Source: Saprolegnia diclina VS20 (lineage: Eukaryota; Oomycota; Saprolegniomycetes; Saprolegniales; Saprolegniaceae). From it: 64,000 bases of DNA. Below the pieces are notes generated by a model. That model saw only the letters and a program-made list of their open reading frames with translations. It was not told where the DNA came from and searched no databases. The DNA lies in contig NW_008246096.1 of the NCBI RefSeq assembly GCF_000281045.1, positions 101,727 to 165,726 of the forward strand. The letters are read 5' to 3'. Position 1 is the stretch's first letter; each line of letters starts with the position of its first letter. Below are positions 12,101 through 22,992 of the stretch, piece after piece. Made by a program: the position numbers and the translations under genes.

Positions 12101-13618
12101 ACCGCCGTGGTGGACAACCGCAGCCATGTGCGGGAAGAGCCAGTCGTGCGGGCAGTTGCCAAGGAGAAATACATTGTCCGGAATCGTAATCTCACCGCCT
12201 TGGGTCATGTCGCTCCAGCTGGACTGGAGCACGACACGGACGCGAGCGAGTTTGGCGGCGTCGATGATCGTCTGCGTCGTCTTGGCCGCGTCCGGAATGA
12301 CCATCGAGCCAAACCCGACAAAGATCGGCGGCGGCCCAGACGCCAAGAAGGCGGCAAACTCGGGCGTTGGCGTGTGCGCGGGAATGTCCGTGTCGCAGAC
12401 CGTGCCAATGACGTCGTAGATGCTCGGGTCCCAGTCGTCCGGGCGCGGCACGAGGTGCGGGCTCCACATGAACGAGTGCGGAATGCGCAAATCCAAAAGA
12501 ACGTTCCGGCCGGCGTCGCCCATGCGGATCTTCCGGAGCCCGAGCACGTCTTCGCGGAACCGGTTGACCATGTTCTCGGTCCCTTGCCACATGAGGAGGT
12601 CCACGAGCTTGTACGAGATATGGTTCTTCTTCTCGATCTTGCCCGTGTACGCGAGGTTCGAGAGCGGGTGCGGGAACGCCGCCGTCGGCACCCACGGCTG
12701 CGGAAACATGATGTGCAAGGGCACGCCAAGCTTCTCGGCCACATGGATGTGGCCGTACGTCACCGGGTTGGAGATGATGGCGTTGGCGCGGAAGGGCGGC
12801 AGCACGCGCGTGGCACCCGGGTCCGCCGAGTGCACGGCCGGCCACGTCGAGAAGAGGATCTCCTCGACCATCTGGATGTTGCGTGGCATGTCCTTCGTAA
12901 GCACGTCGTACTGGACAGGAATCAAGTGCCCGCCCGTCTTGACCATGTATGCAGCGAGCTCCTTCGGGTCGCCGCCGAGCGGGTAGAACTCGAGGCCACC
13001 GTCGGTCACCATCGAGCGGTAAATGGCGTGGGTCGCGAGCCGGACGCGGTGGCCATCGGATACGAGGCGCTTGCCAATGCCAATGAATGGCTGCACGTCG
13101 CCGCGCGTGCCGACGATCATGATGCAGATGTGCATGGGCGGCGCCGGCTCGGAGAAGCCCGACGGCGCCGACGACGACGTTGGGCTGTGGTTGCCGACGA
13201 CCGCGTCCGAGCGTGCGAGGCTCGACCGATGGAGAGCAGAAGGCGGCGGCAACGGGAAGCTATCGGCGTCATGGATCTCAATCTCAATGCGACCGTCACG
13301 CGTCATGGCCGTAGCCGCGGGATGGATCGTCATGGGCGCTTCGTCGTCGTGGTGCTTGCCCTACAAGCACGATAAGAAAGCGTACATCGTGGCGTGACTC
13401 TGGCGTACGAGGTTCTTGATCTTAGACGAGAGGTCGTCCATGGTCTTCTTGACCGGAATGTCGATCGAGTCGAGCGTCTTCTTGACGGGGATGTCAATCT
13501 CGGCCATTTTCTCCTTCGTCCTCGCTGTAAAGTCGGTGATCGAGTCCCATGTCTTCTGGACCGGGATCTCGGCCATCTTCTCCTTCGTCTTGGCCGTGAA
13601 CTGCTTGAGCTTGTCCAT
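9155..13618 (-). CDS. tandem UDP-glycosyltransferase (sterol glucosyltransferase-like) with second, degenerate GT unit
   Basis: Three exons (13618-13409, 13360-9716, 9670-9155; introns 48 and 45 nt) give about 1,456 residues. Exon 1 encodes a 70-residue lysine-rich region with three repeats of the type KEKMAEI/IPVKKTxDS, probably amphipathic. The first GT1-family unit begins with GTRGDVQPFIGIG near residue 154 and ends with VVHHGGAGTTAAGLL near 485, the UDP-sugar-binding signature shared with sterol 3-beta-glucosyltransferases. A Gly/Ala-rich segment and a Ser/Asp-rich linker follow. A second unit (NVCVLAIGAPSEVEAV onwards) is clearly homologous but lacks the GTRGDVQP and HHGGAG signatures, so it is probably inactive. 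The C-terminal exon is unrecognised. The enzyme probably transfers glucose to sterols or similar lipids. Joining exon 1 is inferred from frame and splice signals; it could be a separate 85-codon gene. Confidence 0.82.
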
Positions 13619-14130
13619 GGTTGCGAGCCAAAGCCAAAATGACGCCTCCTTGCTTTGCCAAAGCCTGTTATAACATCATGAACATGTCGCGTTATCATAG
13701 TACTTGCGTGTTAGACGCACCCATGTTGTGCGACGCTGGCGTTTTAGTCCGTTTAACCCCTTTTGCGCGGTCGCTGATTGGGTGAATCGGGCAGCACCCG
13801 TTGTGATTGGACCGATCTTGCTCCTAACACTTCGACGCGGCACGGCTGACGTAAACCCATTATTTCATCACGCGATGCCATTGGCTAGTAGCCAACCAAT
13901 GGCCTTGCGAGAAAGGCGATCCTGCGAATGCACTTGGGTTTTGTATGCTGTCCATGTTTACTTGTGTGGACCATGGGCATGGCGCGGATGACGTGACGGA
14001 CACGACGGTCATAAAATGGTTTTCGTGCGATTGCATACAAAATGTAAATAAAAAAATTGCATTGCATTTGAATCACGCCATTCGACTCTAAGAAATTAGG
14101 GCGGATCGGCAAGCATAAATAAGGCCGCGC
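13619..14130. other. intergenic region upstream of the glycosyltransferase gene
   Basis: Region of 512 bp between the start of the UGT gene and the stop of the next minus-strand gene. It includes several CCAAT/ATTGG pentamers (for example around 13775 and 13880-13905), possible CCAAT boxes. No coding sequence seen. Confidence 0.4.
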
Positions 14131-15468
14131 CTAAAAGAGGCAGTCGTACAGCGGCGCGAGGAAGACGTCGGCGGTGGGTGCGTCCGCGGACGAGAGCGGC
14201 CACATCGAGTCGACGTGGTAGAGGTCCATGACCGACGTCGGCGAGAGCGCTGCGTCCAGCTCCTCTTCCTTGAGCGGTGCGTGCAGCGCGTTGGCGTCGT
14301 GAAAGCCAAATGGGTCGAACGACGAGACGTCGCCGAGCGCCTCGGGGATCCAGCAGTCGCTCATAAAGTCGAGCTCGCGAAAGTCCCGGTCGAACGTGTT
14401 GTCGTCGTCCTTGAGCGGGTCCGCCATGTCGAAGCTCAAGCTCTTGGCCCGCGAGGCCAGTTGCAGTTGCAGCTCCTGGATCTGGGTCGATGCATGCGCC
14501 GTCGCCTTCTTCGTTGGTGTCAACGACGGTGCTTGCGTTGGCTTGGTCATCGAGGGCACGCTGTTGGTGCGCTTCACAGGGCCCCGCGGCGTCATGGCCA
14601 CATACGGCTTGACACTGGTCTTGATCGTGAGCGCCGGCTTGGCCTCGGTCTTGACCGCGGACGGCGACAAGACCTTCTTGGGCATCGTTGTGCACTGCGA
14701 CGACTTGGCGACGACATTGAAAGGGGGGCGCACCGCCGACGTCTTGATCATGGGCGGGCGGTGCAGCATGGACGAGAGGCTTGATGCATGCATAAAGTGA
14801 TGGCTGTTGGGCGACGACATGGACGACTTGAGGGTGCCCATGAGCGACGGCTTGAAGCCGTGGAATGGCGTGGTCGATGCCGTATGCTGTTTCTTGACGG
14901 GCGGGATCGGGAGCCCGTTCGCGTCCTTCTTCTTGTTGCGCTTGCGCTTGCGCGTGCCGTTGGCCTTGTTCTCGAGGCGTTCCTTCTCTTCGCGGATCCA
15001 GCTCTCGCAAAAGTCGTCGTGGAGCTTCTCAATCTCGGCAGCGCGGCGGAGCTTCTCGTCGTCGCTCATGTCGTTGATGCGCGACTCGTTGCGCTCAAAC
15101 ATGCGCTTGCCAATGCTCTGCTCGCCGACAAACTTTTTGCTAATGCGCATCGGGCAGCAGCGCAACTTGGCGCTGAGCCAGCTGCGCATCGTCGTGCCGT
15201 TCGTCACGTCTGTGAGAAGGCCAGCGGTGAAGTCGCCAATGAGCCGCGTTGTGTACGCCTCTTCTTCGCGCGTCCACTTGCCCCAGCGCAGCTTATCCTT
15301 CTTCGGGGCCTCGGCGTCGTCTGTGGTCACAGTCTCGGTCGGCGATGCATCGGGCGCGGCAGCTGCCGGAACTTCCGTGGGCACTTCCTTGGCCGGCAGT
15401 GGCACGGCCGTGGGCGCCAGCACCTCGTGGGCCGTCGCCGTCGTCGTCGTCGTCGTCGCAGTGCTCAT
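14131..15468 (-). CDS. Myb/SANT-like DNA-binding domain protein, stramenopile type
   Basis: Single-exon gene, 445 residues from the ATG at 15468; upstream in-frame codons contain no ATG. After an Ala/Thr/Pro-rich N-terminus comes a conserved block, from LRWGKWTREEEAYTTRLIGD through GTTMRSWLSAKLRCCPMRIS to KKFVGEQSIGKRMFE. I recognise this block from diatom and oomycete proteins as a SANT-like domain typical of stramenopiles. The rest is basic (RKRKRNKKK, a likely nuclear localisation signal), Ser/Thr/Pro-rich and acidic at the C-terminus (about residues 345-445), resembling an activation domain. A nuclear regulatory role is inferred; no target is evident. Family identity is from memory, not a search. 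Confidence 0.7.
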   Translation of the reverse strand: MSTATTTTTTATAHEVLAPTAVPLPAKEVPTEVPAAAAPDASPTETVTTDDAEAPKKDKLRWGKWTREEEAYTTRLIGDFTAGLLTDVTNGTTMRSWLSAKLRCCPMRISKKFVGEQSIGKRMFERNESRINDMSDDEKLRRAAEIEKLHDDFCESWIREEKERLENKANGTRKRKRNKKKDANGLPIPPVKKQHTASTTPFHGFKPSLMGTLKSSMSSPNSHHFMHASSLSSMLHRPPMIKTSAVRPPFNVVAKSSQCTTMPKKVLSPSAVKTEAKPALTIKTSVKPYVAMTPRGPVKRTNSVPSMTKPTQAPSLTPTKKATAHASTQIQELQLQLASRAKSLSFDMADPLKDDDNTFDRDFRELDFMSDCWIPEALGDVSSFDPFGFHDANALHAPLKEEELDAALSPTSVMDLYHVDSMWPLSSADAPTADVFLAPLYDCLF

Positions 15469-16989
15469 GCTCTGTGGTTTTGGTGCTTGCACGGGCGTCG
15501 ATACCAAGGGTGTAGCACGAGATCGCTTGCGTGTCAAGCCTCTTATTTAAAACTAAGGTCCAAAGCCGCGCAGTATCATCGCGGCCACAAGCCTGTGCGA
15601 ACAGATCGTGGTCCCACCCTGCTTTGGCTCCTCGCTTCGATAAAAATCCTCCCAACAGCTGTGTGGGCGATCGGCCCATTCCCTCTTTGCGATCGACTGC
15701 ATTCCTATATTTGGCGTCACCGAAAATCACCCAATCCACATCCTTCATATTCAAAATTCACGCGCGGGATTCGCCAATATGAAAGCGTCACTCCTTCCAA
15801 ACGGAGCTCAAAAGGTGGTTTCCGTGGAAGAGACGGAATAAGATCTAATCGGGGCTTCGATTTTTGATTTGCATGGGTGGACAATAGCCTCAGTGGCGAC
15901 AACGCCTGTGAAAATGGAAGGCTTCCGACGCGGGAACTTCTTAGCGGAGGAGGAGGGGCCGTGGATGGCAGCAGCTTGCTCCTCGTTGTACCATGTACCA
16001 TACGAGTGCATTGCAGTAGCATCGGCGATTCTTCGTTGGGGACTGCGCCCGTCTTGCGCATCGGCTTACTGTCACAGGCGCTCGTTGAGCACATCCATCA
16101 TGCCTAGGAGTACGTCCCAACCATTCGCCAAAGCTTCGGTCGCGTGTGACGATGTGGGACCGAGGGCCACTGTGGCTGGAAAGGCCGACACCCCGTCGAG
16201 TGGCGCCAGCCATCCACAAAGTGGTGCGTGGTCCTTGGGAGGAGGCACTCACAACCAGAACGGCGACACGAACAACGATCTCCGCTGCGCGGTCGAAATG
16301 ACGTCGACAACAGCGCCGGACCAGCCATTGGCATGCTGGCGCCTTGCATTCGTAGTTAGTTACTCCTTGAAGCCTTGCAGGATGCGCGACTGATATGCGC
16401 TTCGATGGCGCACGAGATTCGCCACCAACCACCAACCACCAACCACCAACGGACCAGCATACCGGTATACAAGAGCACACAGCACGCTCCCATTCGTCAC
16501 TTACTTTGTGAATTCCTTGCCGTTTCTTCTTGCATTTTGGGTCGTGCCATACAAACGAATCTCGGTCGCAGTAATCACTAAAACGCTTTGGTTCGATATT
16601 TCGTTTGAAAAAAATCGAACGCGCGATCTTCTGGTTCGGAATGTGACGTGCCAATGGGCAATGTGGCAGGATCTGGGTTCAGCGCCACGTGGTTGCACCT
16701 ACGCCTTTTGGGTCTTGGTCGCGACGGTCTGTGGCACCAAAGGTACTCGTATTCGCTCCTACGGCCCCTCCTTTCCTTGCATCTTGGTCGGCCGTGCTGG
16801 CGACAACGGCCTTTCCAGCACACGGGCTCTCCAGCCACCTTGCCCTTGGCGCTGAGGAGGTATTGGAGAGGTGTATACACGTGTATGTGGGCGAGATAGC
16901 ACCTGGTGATGCACCTCCCACGACCACACGATGCAGAGCAGCAAGTGTTACGCAAGGCTGCGTTCAGTGTTACTGCGCATTGCCAACGA
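15469..16989. other. long intergenic region
   Basis: About 1.5 kb between two minus-strand genes. Several ORFs of 80-240 codons exist on both strands, but none shows a known domain, and they overlap one another. The stretch includes an imperfect CCAACCA repeat near 16422-16450. It may hold promoter sequence of the Myb-like gene and decayed sequence; I see no supportable gene. Confidence 0.4.
16422..16450. repeat. CCAACCA microsatellite
   Basis: About four tandem copies of a 7-bp unit (CCAACCA) in non-coding sequence. Simple replication-slippage repeat with no evident function. Confidence 0.7.
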
Positions 16990-18910
16990 CTATTCATCGT
17001 CTTCGCCGTCGTCTTCCGACTCTTTGATCTCGTCCATGTCGACGTCGAGGCTTTTGGGCGCCTTGTGCCCGATGCTGCGCCCCATGAGCTCGTTGGAGTC
17101 GGCCGACGTTTCTTTGGCGCGCATGAAGAGCGGCGAGTTTTCCAGGATCGGGCCCGCGATCGTGAGGAAGACGCCGAGGATCTCTTCGTCGTCGGTCGTA
17201 AAGACGCCGTCCGTCTTGTTGATGAGCTGGAGGACGCCAATGACGTCCGTCTTCTTGCCGCGGAGCGGCAGTGCCAGAATCGTCTGTGTCTTGTACCCGA
17301 GCTTTTGATCGACTTCCTACACCACCTATGTACAGACCTTCTGATGGCAGTCACCATGGACGACACCTTGTTGAAGCGGGCGTCGTCGTATGCGTTGAGG
17401 AGGTTGATCACGTTGCCTTCTTGGGCGACGGCGCCCGAGATGCCTTGGTGCCACGGAATGCGAATGTCGACTTCGCCTTGGAGCGTCCACAGCTCGCCCT
17501 TGTTCTTATCCACGAGATATAGCGAGCACCGGTCGGCGCCAATAAGCGTCTGGATGCGGTGCGTGACCGTGAAGATGAGCGAGTTGATGCCGAGGTCTCC
17601 GTGCATGGCCTTGACAATGTCGAGCACTTCGGTCACCTTCTTCTGCGCGAGGAGCGCCGTCTTGTGGTTCTGCGCGTTCTGGAGCGCGATGCCGGCCTGC
17701 GCCGCGAGGATCGTCATGACCTCCTCGTCCATGTCGGTGAAGCCGCCGTCCTTGTCATTGCCGACACGGTTGAGCGCCTGCATGACGCCGACGATCGCGC
17801 CGTGGCCATTGCGCTACGTAGTTCCTCAAAACGTAGAAGGCGAAAAGCCAACGTACCACCGGGACACATAGGATCGAGCGCGTATGGTACCCCGTCTGCA
17901 TGTCGTACTGCGAGTCGAAGTTCGGGTCGGCGTACGCATTGGCAATGTTGATGAGCTTCCCGGTCGATGCCACGACGCCTGCAATGCCCTAGCGCAGCTG
18001 CGATCGAGAAGCTGCGACGGATGGACCGTAGGAGGAGTACCTTGCCGACAGGCACACTGATCTCGGCCGCGCCCTCGGCGACGCTGAGATTCAACGTTTG
18101 GCGCGCCGCATCCTACGCTTTGCTCGTGGCGCGGCTGCGCGGAGTAGGACACGTACAAGTTTGAAGAGCGTCGATCGCTCGCAGTTGAGAATCTTGCACG
18201 TTTGCTTGATGATCGAGTTGGTAGCTAGATACGTACACATGCTCGACAAGGCACGCGGATCATGGCGTCGTACCTTCCAGCGGATCGAGCTGCATCGTGA
18301 TGACGCGGAAGGCCTGGATGAGCTTCTCGAGTAGCGTCAGCCGCTTGTTGGCAGCGTTCTCGCCGCTGCTCGCGACGACGCTACATGGCGCATGAGACGT
18401 GGTCGATACCGAGCGCGCACGTACCTGTCGCGCTTGGGCCGAAGGCACAACCGTCCGTTCTCGTCTGCGGACGCGCTATCGACGCCCACGACGTTGTAGA
18501 AATGATGACCATGGAGCGTACCTCGCTTCGGCGTAGCACTGCTTAATGTAGGTCATTGCGTGGTCGGGGTTGTACGTCTCGCCCGACGAGCGCTACGCAG
18601 GACGTCATCCTCTTGTGCACGAGGGGCAGCGTACCAAGGCGAGCTTCTCGGACGCGATCGTGCGCATAAAGGCGAGCGGGTCGTCCGGGCGGCTCAAGAG
18701 CGCTTCGGCCGTGACCCACTCGATGAGCGACCGAAAGTTCATCGAGTTGAGGTACTCCTCGCCGCCCTCGGCCGTCTGCGCCTGGCTAGCCATTTCGCTG
18801 GGTTTCGCTTCTTTCAACGAAAATGGAAATTGACGTTTCACGTCGCCAACCGCCAAATCTTCCAACCTCTCCATGGTGTCCTTGGGAACCCAAGGCTTGG
18901 GTTTGGACAT
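16990..18910 (-). CDS. RIIa/DPY30-like plus tandem GAF domain protein (cyclic-nucleotide-sensor-like)
   Basis: About eight short-intron exons on the minus strand run from ATG 18910 ([16 protein letters not shown]) to the stop at 16990. Near residue 45 is a DPY30/RIIalpha-like dimerisation/docking motif ([20 protein letters not shown] then RPDDPLAFM). A linker follows, then two GAF domains: the first from about [19 protein letters not shown], the second from [20 protein letters not shown]. Each GAF ends with an NKxnFx3DE-type signature as in cyclic-nucleotide phosphodiesterases: [17 protein letters not shown] and [13 protein letters not shown]. No phosphodiesterase or cyclase catalytic domain follows; the protein ends in an acidic tail ([10 protein letters not shown]). 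It may sense cAMP or cGMP while docking to an AKAP-like or flagellar partner. The domain calls are strong; the ligand is inferred. Confidence 0.8.
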
Positions 18911-19527
18911 ATTTCTCAACATAAAACGCTGTCGACGGGCGATATGGCGCCAGTTCACTCTACGTCGACCTCGACGACGCACTGCAACGTTTGGACTTTC
19001 ACTGCTGCGCATCAACAAGGTCGTCGGCCTCTCGGTGGCGATCGCGATCAAGCCGAGCCTCCTACCAAATGATCCAAGTCGTTGCTCTCTTCGACGGCGA
19101 GGCAGCTCGGCGAGGCCACGACCACGGGAAGTCGATTGAAGAATATTCCTTTGTACCTTTGAGTAGCGTTGCCAATCGGTATACAGAGATCTCTGTACTA
19201 TGACCTACTGGGTGATCTAGCGCCAATATATCTTGGACGGACTTGCGCTTGAACTAAAGTGGTCTACCATGTGATGTCCTGCGCTCAAGGAAAATGAGTC
19301 CGCAGAGCGACCGTAAGATATAGTCGATCTGGAAAGATAGGAGGGTTGCAGTCTGCCTGGGGCGGTGAGATCGCAACGTGGTGGCGACGGTGTCGCCGTT
19401 TTCGCGCGGCTGTTCGAATTCGGATCTTGCCGATTTGTACCAGGCAAAGTCCTAGTTAGGCCCTACAAATGGGGCGAAGAAGAGCCTCGATTCGAATCTT
19501 TTGCAGAGTTCAAGCAACGACGAACCG
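18911..19527. other. divergent intergenic region
   Basis: Region of 617 bp between the GAF protein gene (minus) and the anoctamin gene (plus). Short ORFs only, with no domains. Presumably holds the promoters of both genes. Confidence 0.4.
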
Positions 19528-22500
19528 ATGGAAGACGAGGAGGCGCCGACGAGCAGCCGCGGGGCCCGCCATCGACGAACGCGCAGCGTCGGCTTCCCCG
19601 ACGAGCATGAGCTCATGGAGCCGGCGGTGCCAGATGATGTGGATGTGCAGCCGGAGCGCGCCCACCGGCGGACCAAGAGCTTTGAGAGCCACGAGCAGTT
19701 CCTCGGTATGCTGCAAGCACCACGCTCGCGGGGCTACACCAAGTCGCTCAAGAGCTTGGTCAAGCACTTGGCTCCGGACGGAGCCCAGAACATCACGGGC
19801 TCGGCGGTCTCGAGCAGGACGACGCCCACCGGGATGTCGAGCCCCGTGCCACCGTCCCGGCGCCAGAGCCACATGAAGACGCATACGACCAAGGTGTGGT
19901 CGCCGCACCAAGACACGGAAGCGCACAAGCATCTTCTCGACTCGAGCAAACCATTAGAGTACGAATTTGCACTCGTGCTCCACAACAAGCCCGCCCGTGC
20001 TCGCGAGCTCGAGCTCCATGGCCTCGACAAGGTCGGGAACGAGCAGCGCGACGTGATTCGGCGCTGCGTCAACGCAGGGTTGGACGTTACAGTCGTGGCC
20101 AGCACGGTACACACACGCAAGTACCTCTGTCTCCTCGTGCGTCCGACGGCCCAGCGCATGCGCATCGAGCGCAACCGTCTCGCGGTCGAGCGCTGGCTGC
20201 AGATTGGCGCTGTTGGCGAGGTGCCAAGCGAGATCGAGCAGCTCATCTACTCGAGCGACTTGGGCTCGTCGCCGGCGCAAGTCGCGGCGGAGCTCGACGA
20301 CATGGACGACGAGTGCGGGGACATGAAGTTTACGCCGGCCGAGCGCATCCAGACCATTGGCCGCATCCTCACGTCGACCGACGACATTCAAGAGCTCAAC
20401 CCGCCGGGCGCCAACATCTCGATCGAAGACGTAAACACCAAGGACCCGATCATTGCGGCGTGCTTTCCACTGCACAACCGCAAGGTACATCCATATTCCC
20501 ATATAAGGCCTGCATGGAGGGTGTCGTAGGTCAATGCGATGCTGCTCGCCAAGAAACACTCGTGGTGGATCAAGTCGGACGACATCACCAACGCGATTCG
20601 GTAAGCACAACAGGCTGCATTGGCTATCGTACTCGACACGACGACTGGGGGTAGGTTTCACTATGGCGAGCGCGTCGCCTTTCACTTTTCGTTTATCTTT
20701 TTATACACCAAGTGGCTCCTCGTGCCGGCGCTCGTGGGTACGATCCTATACCTCTCGCTGCGCTGGTACAGCGCGATCTACTACATGACGAGCCTCAGCA
20801 TCTTTGGGTACGCGACCGTCATCATCTGGGGCACGCTCTTCCTCAAGGTACAAAGTATCAACTCTTTGTATCAAGCAGACTCAACTCCTATGCGCGGCAT
20901 TAGTTTTGGCAGCGCGAGAACGAGCACCTCAACGACATTTGGAACGTGCGTCTCTTCAAGGAGGCCGAGTACCCGAACCCGCGCTTTCGACCCCACGGCT
21001 TTCGGGACATTGTCGATTCCAACGGCGTGCTGCTCTTCAAGGAGCCGTACTACAACCCACTGTACCGGATTCCCGCCATGATGCAGACGCTCTTCATCTT
21101 TACGCTCTTTACGCTCACGTATGTGGTCGGGACGACGTTTTTCGTGCAGTGGTACACGGCGGCGATGCTTGCGCCCGTCTGCGACGAGTGCCCGCACTGC
21201 GAAGGCTTTCTCTCGTGCTTTGACACGGTCGGCGCAACCGTGGGTACGTGGCGCTGGGTGTACATCCTCGTGCAGGGCATCTTCCTCGGCATCACGCTCG
21301 ACGTGTTTGTCTACCTCTTGAGCGTCAAGCTCCTTCGGTTCTTTGTTGTGCGCGAAAACCACGCGACCGAAGCCCAGATCGACCGCACGATGATCAACCG
21401 CCTCTTCATCATCAACTGGATCTCGTTCTTTCTCTGGTTCATGCTCATTGCGTTTGTCGTCGTGCCCTTTGGCGAGCCGGTCGAAGACTGGCTCAGCGAC
21501 CGGTTTCGATGGACGCGCATCACGGTGAGCTGGCGCGAAGGCCGCATCGACATGAGCACGGCGCTCGTGACGCCACTGCTGATCACGCAAGCGCTCAATT
21601 TGCTCATTGACACAGCATTGCCCAATGCCCTTCGGAAGCGCCGACTGAACGCGTTTCGCATGGCGCGCCGGCTCCGCGCCAACCCCGCCGACACGATGCT
21701 GGCACTCTCCGAGGCGCAACAGCACGCTGGGAGCCATCGCAGCGGTCGACGGTCGGCGCCAACGATGACGTCGTCGTCGTCGTCCCTCTCGCCCGACACG
21801 CCGTCGCTCAACTTTCAGACGAAAATTGAGGTTCGTTTTGAGATTGATGTCGAGAATTTGAGATGGCATTGTAGCTGCAAATGATCACGCCGCTTCGCAT
21901 CCCGTACATTGAGAACGACTTGCACATTGCGATTCCGTCCATTGAAGGGTTCGAGAACGACAAGGGTGCGACGGCTCGTTGCTTGCACAATGTCTGATGG
22001 CGAGAGACTAGAGTTTATGACGGCTGATTCGATTGTCGAAGAGTCGCAACTCGACCTCTACGATGCCTTTGTACGTACCTCTCGTTCGTAGCTAGATTCA
22101 GCGTGATGTGGTAGCCCGACTACCTCAAGATGGTCATCCAGTTTGTACGCCGACAAAAGCGCCAAGATCGTCTTTACATGTCGTGTTGTCTAGGGCTACG
22201 TGGTCATGTTTTCGGTCGTCTGGCCGTTCTGCGGCATGGCAGCGCTGGTGCGATCACCTTGCATGGTATCAATGTATCGAGTGCGTAGGCCAACAACGCG
22301 GTGCACATTCAAAATTGCTTTCATAAGCTCTGCCTCACGCGCCGACGCCCGGTTCCGCGCAAGGCCAACAGCATTGGACAGTGGGAAAAGACACTCTACA
22401 GCACGCTCTTCCTCGGCGTCTTTGCGGTCGTCGGGCTTATTTGCATCAGTTCTGGCCAGGTCGAGTACTTTGTCGGGCACTGTCTCGCGCTCGACCGCTT

Positions 22501-22848
22501 CAATGGCACCGACTACAGGTAGTTTGTCGACCAGTGTTTCCAGCGGTGCTGCATATGGGTCGTAGCATGACGCCAGAGTTTTCGTGCTTTGATCTGCCGT
22601 CGCGCTTTCTCATTGCGCTCGTCCTCGAACACGTCGGCCTCGGGCTTATCTACTTGCTGCTGGACAACATCTCGGGCACGCCGGCGTCGCTGCGGTCGTC
22701 GTTCCAGCTCAAGCGCGAGCTCATCCGCCGGGCCATTGGCGGTCACAGCCACAACCACTCGGGCTCGCCCCACTCGTCCAGTACGCGACCCTGTCAAATG
22801 GCTTGTCTTAGGCGTCTTCTAGGTCGGTCGCAGCACGAGTATGTGTAG
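19528..22848 (+). CDS. anoctamin/TMEM16-family membrane protein
   Basis: Multi-exon gene. The first exon (19528 to about 20486) encodes a cytosolic N-terminus with two basophilic kinase-like sites (RRTRSVGF and RRTKSFES). Transmembrane exons follow: YTKWLLVPALVGTILYL, then FGYATVIIWGTLFLK with the family motif FWQRENEHLNDIW. After that come several long hydrophobic helices and the conserved TM7-TM8 stretch DYLKMVIQFGYVVMF ... ANNAVHIQNCFHK, RRPVPRKANSIGQW. The gene ends SQHEYV. Anoctamins are Ca2+-gated chloride channels or phospholipid scramblases. Positions matching the TM7/TM8 Ca2+-ligating acids of TMEM16A are largely substituted here, so Ca2+ regulation may be altered. The ATG at 19528 is the first in-frame one. 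The region between about 21840 and 22100 contains introns whose exact borders I placed only approximately. Confidence 0.88.
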
Positions 22849-22878
22849 TAGGCAGAGAGATCGAAACGCGGGTCGTTG

Positions 22879-22931
22879 ATTGGCTATAAAGCTCCACCAA
22901 TGAGCACATCGTCTTTTGCACAGTAGCCAAT
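22879..22931 (+). promoter_or_regulatory. CCAAT/TATA-like elements before the WDR55 gene
   Basis: The 144-bp spacer between the anoctamin and WDR55 genes holds ATTGG at 22879-22883, TATAAA at 22885-22890 and CCAAT at 22897-22901 and 22927-22931, all within 115 bp of the ATG at 22993. This layout resembles a classic core promoter. Function is inferred from motif content only. Confidence 0.4.
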
Positions 22932-22992
22932 GGCCTTGCGGCGTTTGAGTGGATAAGGTGTTGGGCTTGATCATCATTGAAGAAGCGAAGAG

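Noticed and set aside
11834..13375. 513-codon plus-strand ORF opposite the glycosyltransferase
   Set aside because: Antisense shadow of conserved GT motifs, with Arg-rich low-information composition.
13361..13618. Separate 85-codon gene
   Set aside because: A 48-nt GTACGC..TAG intron joins it in frame to the glycosyltransferase, which otherwise lacks a good start context; kept as exon 1, with the alternative noted.
15869..16393. Plus-strand ORF of 174 codons and overlapping minus ORF of 237 codons
   Set aside because: First codon of the plus ORF is TTG, not ATG; no domain; overlapping ORFs on both strands suggest chance openness in GC-rich DNA.
19405..19430. tRNA T-arm-like GTTCGAATTC
   Set aside because: No acceptor stem, anticodon arm or D-arm could be paired around it.
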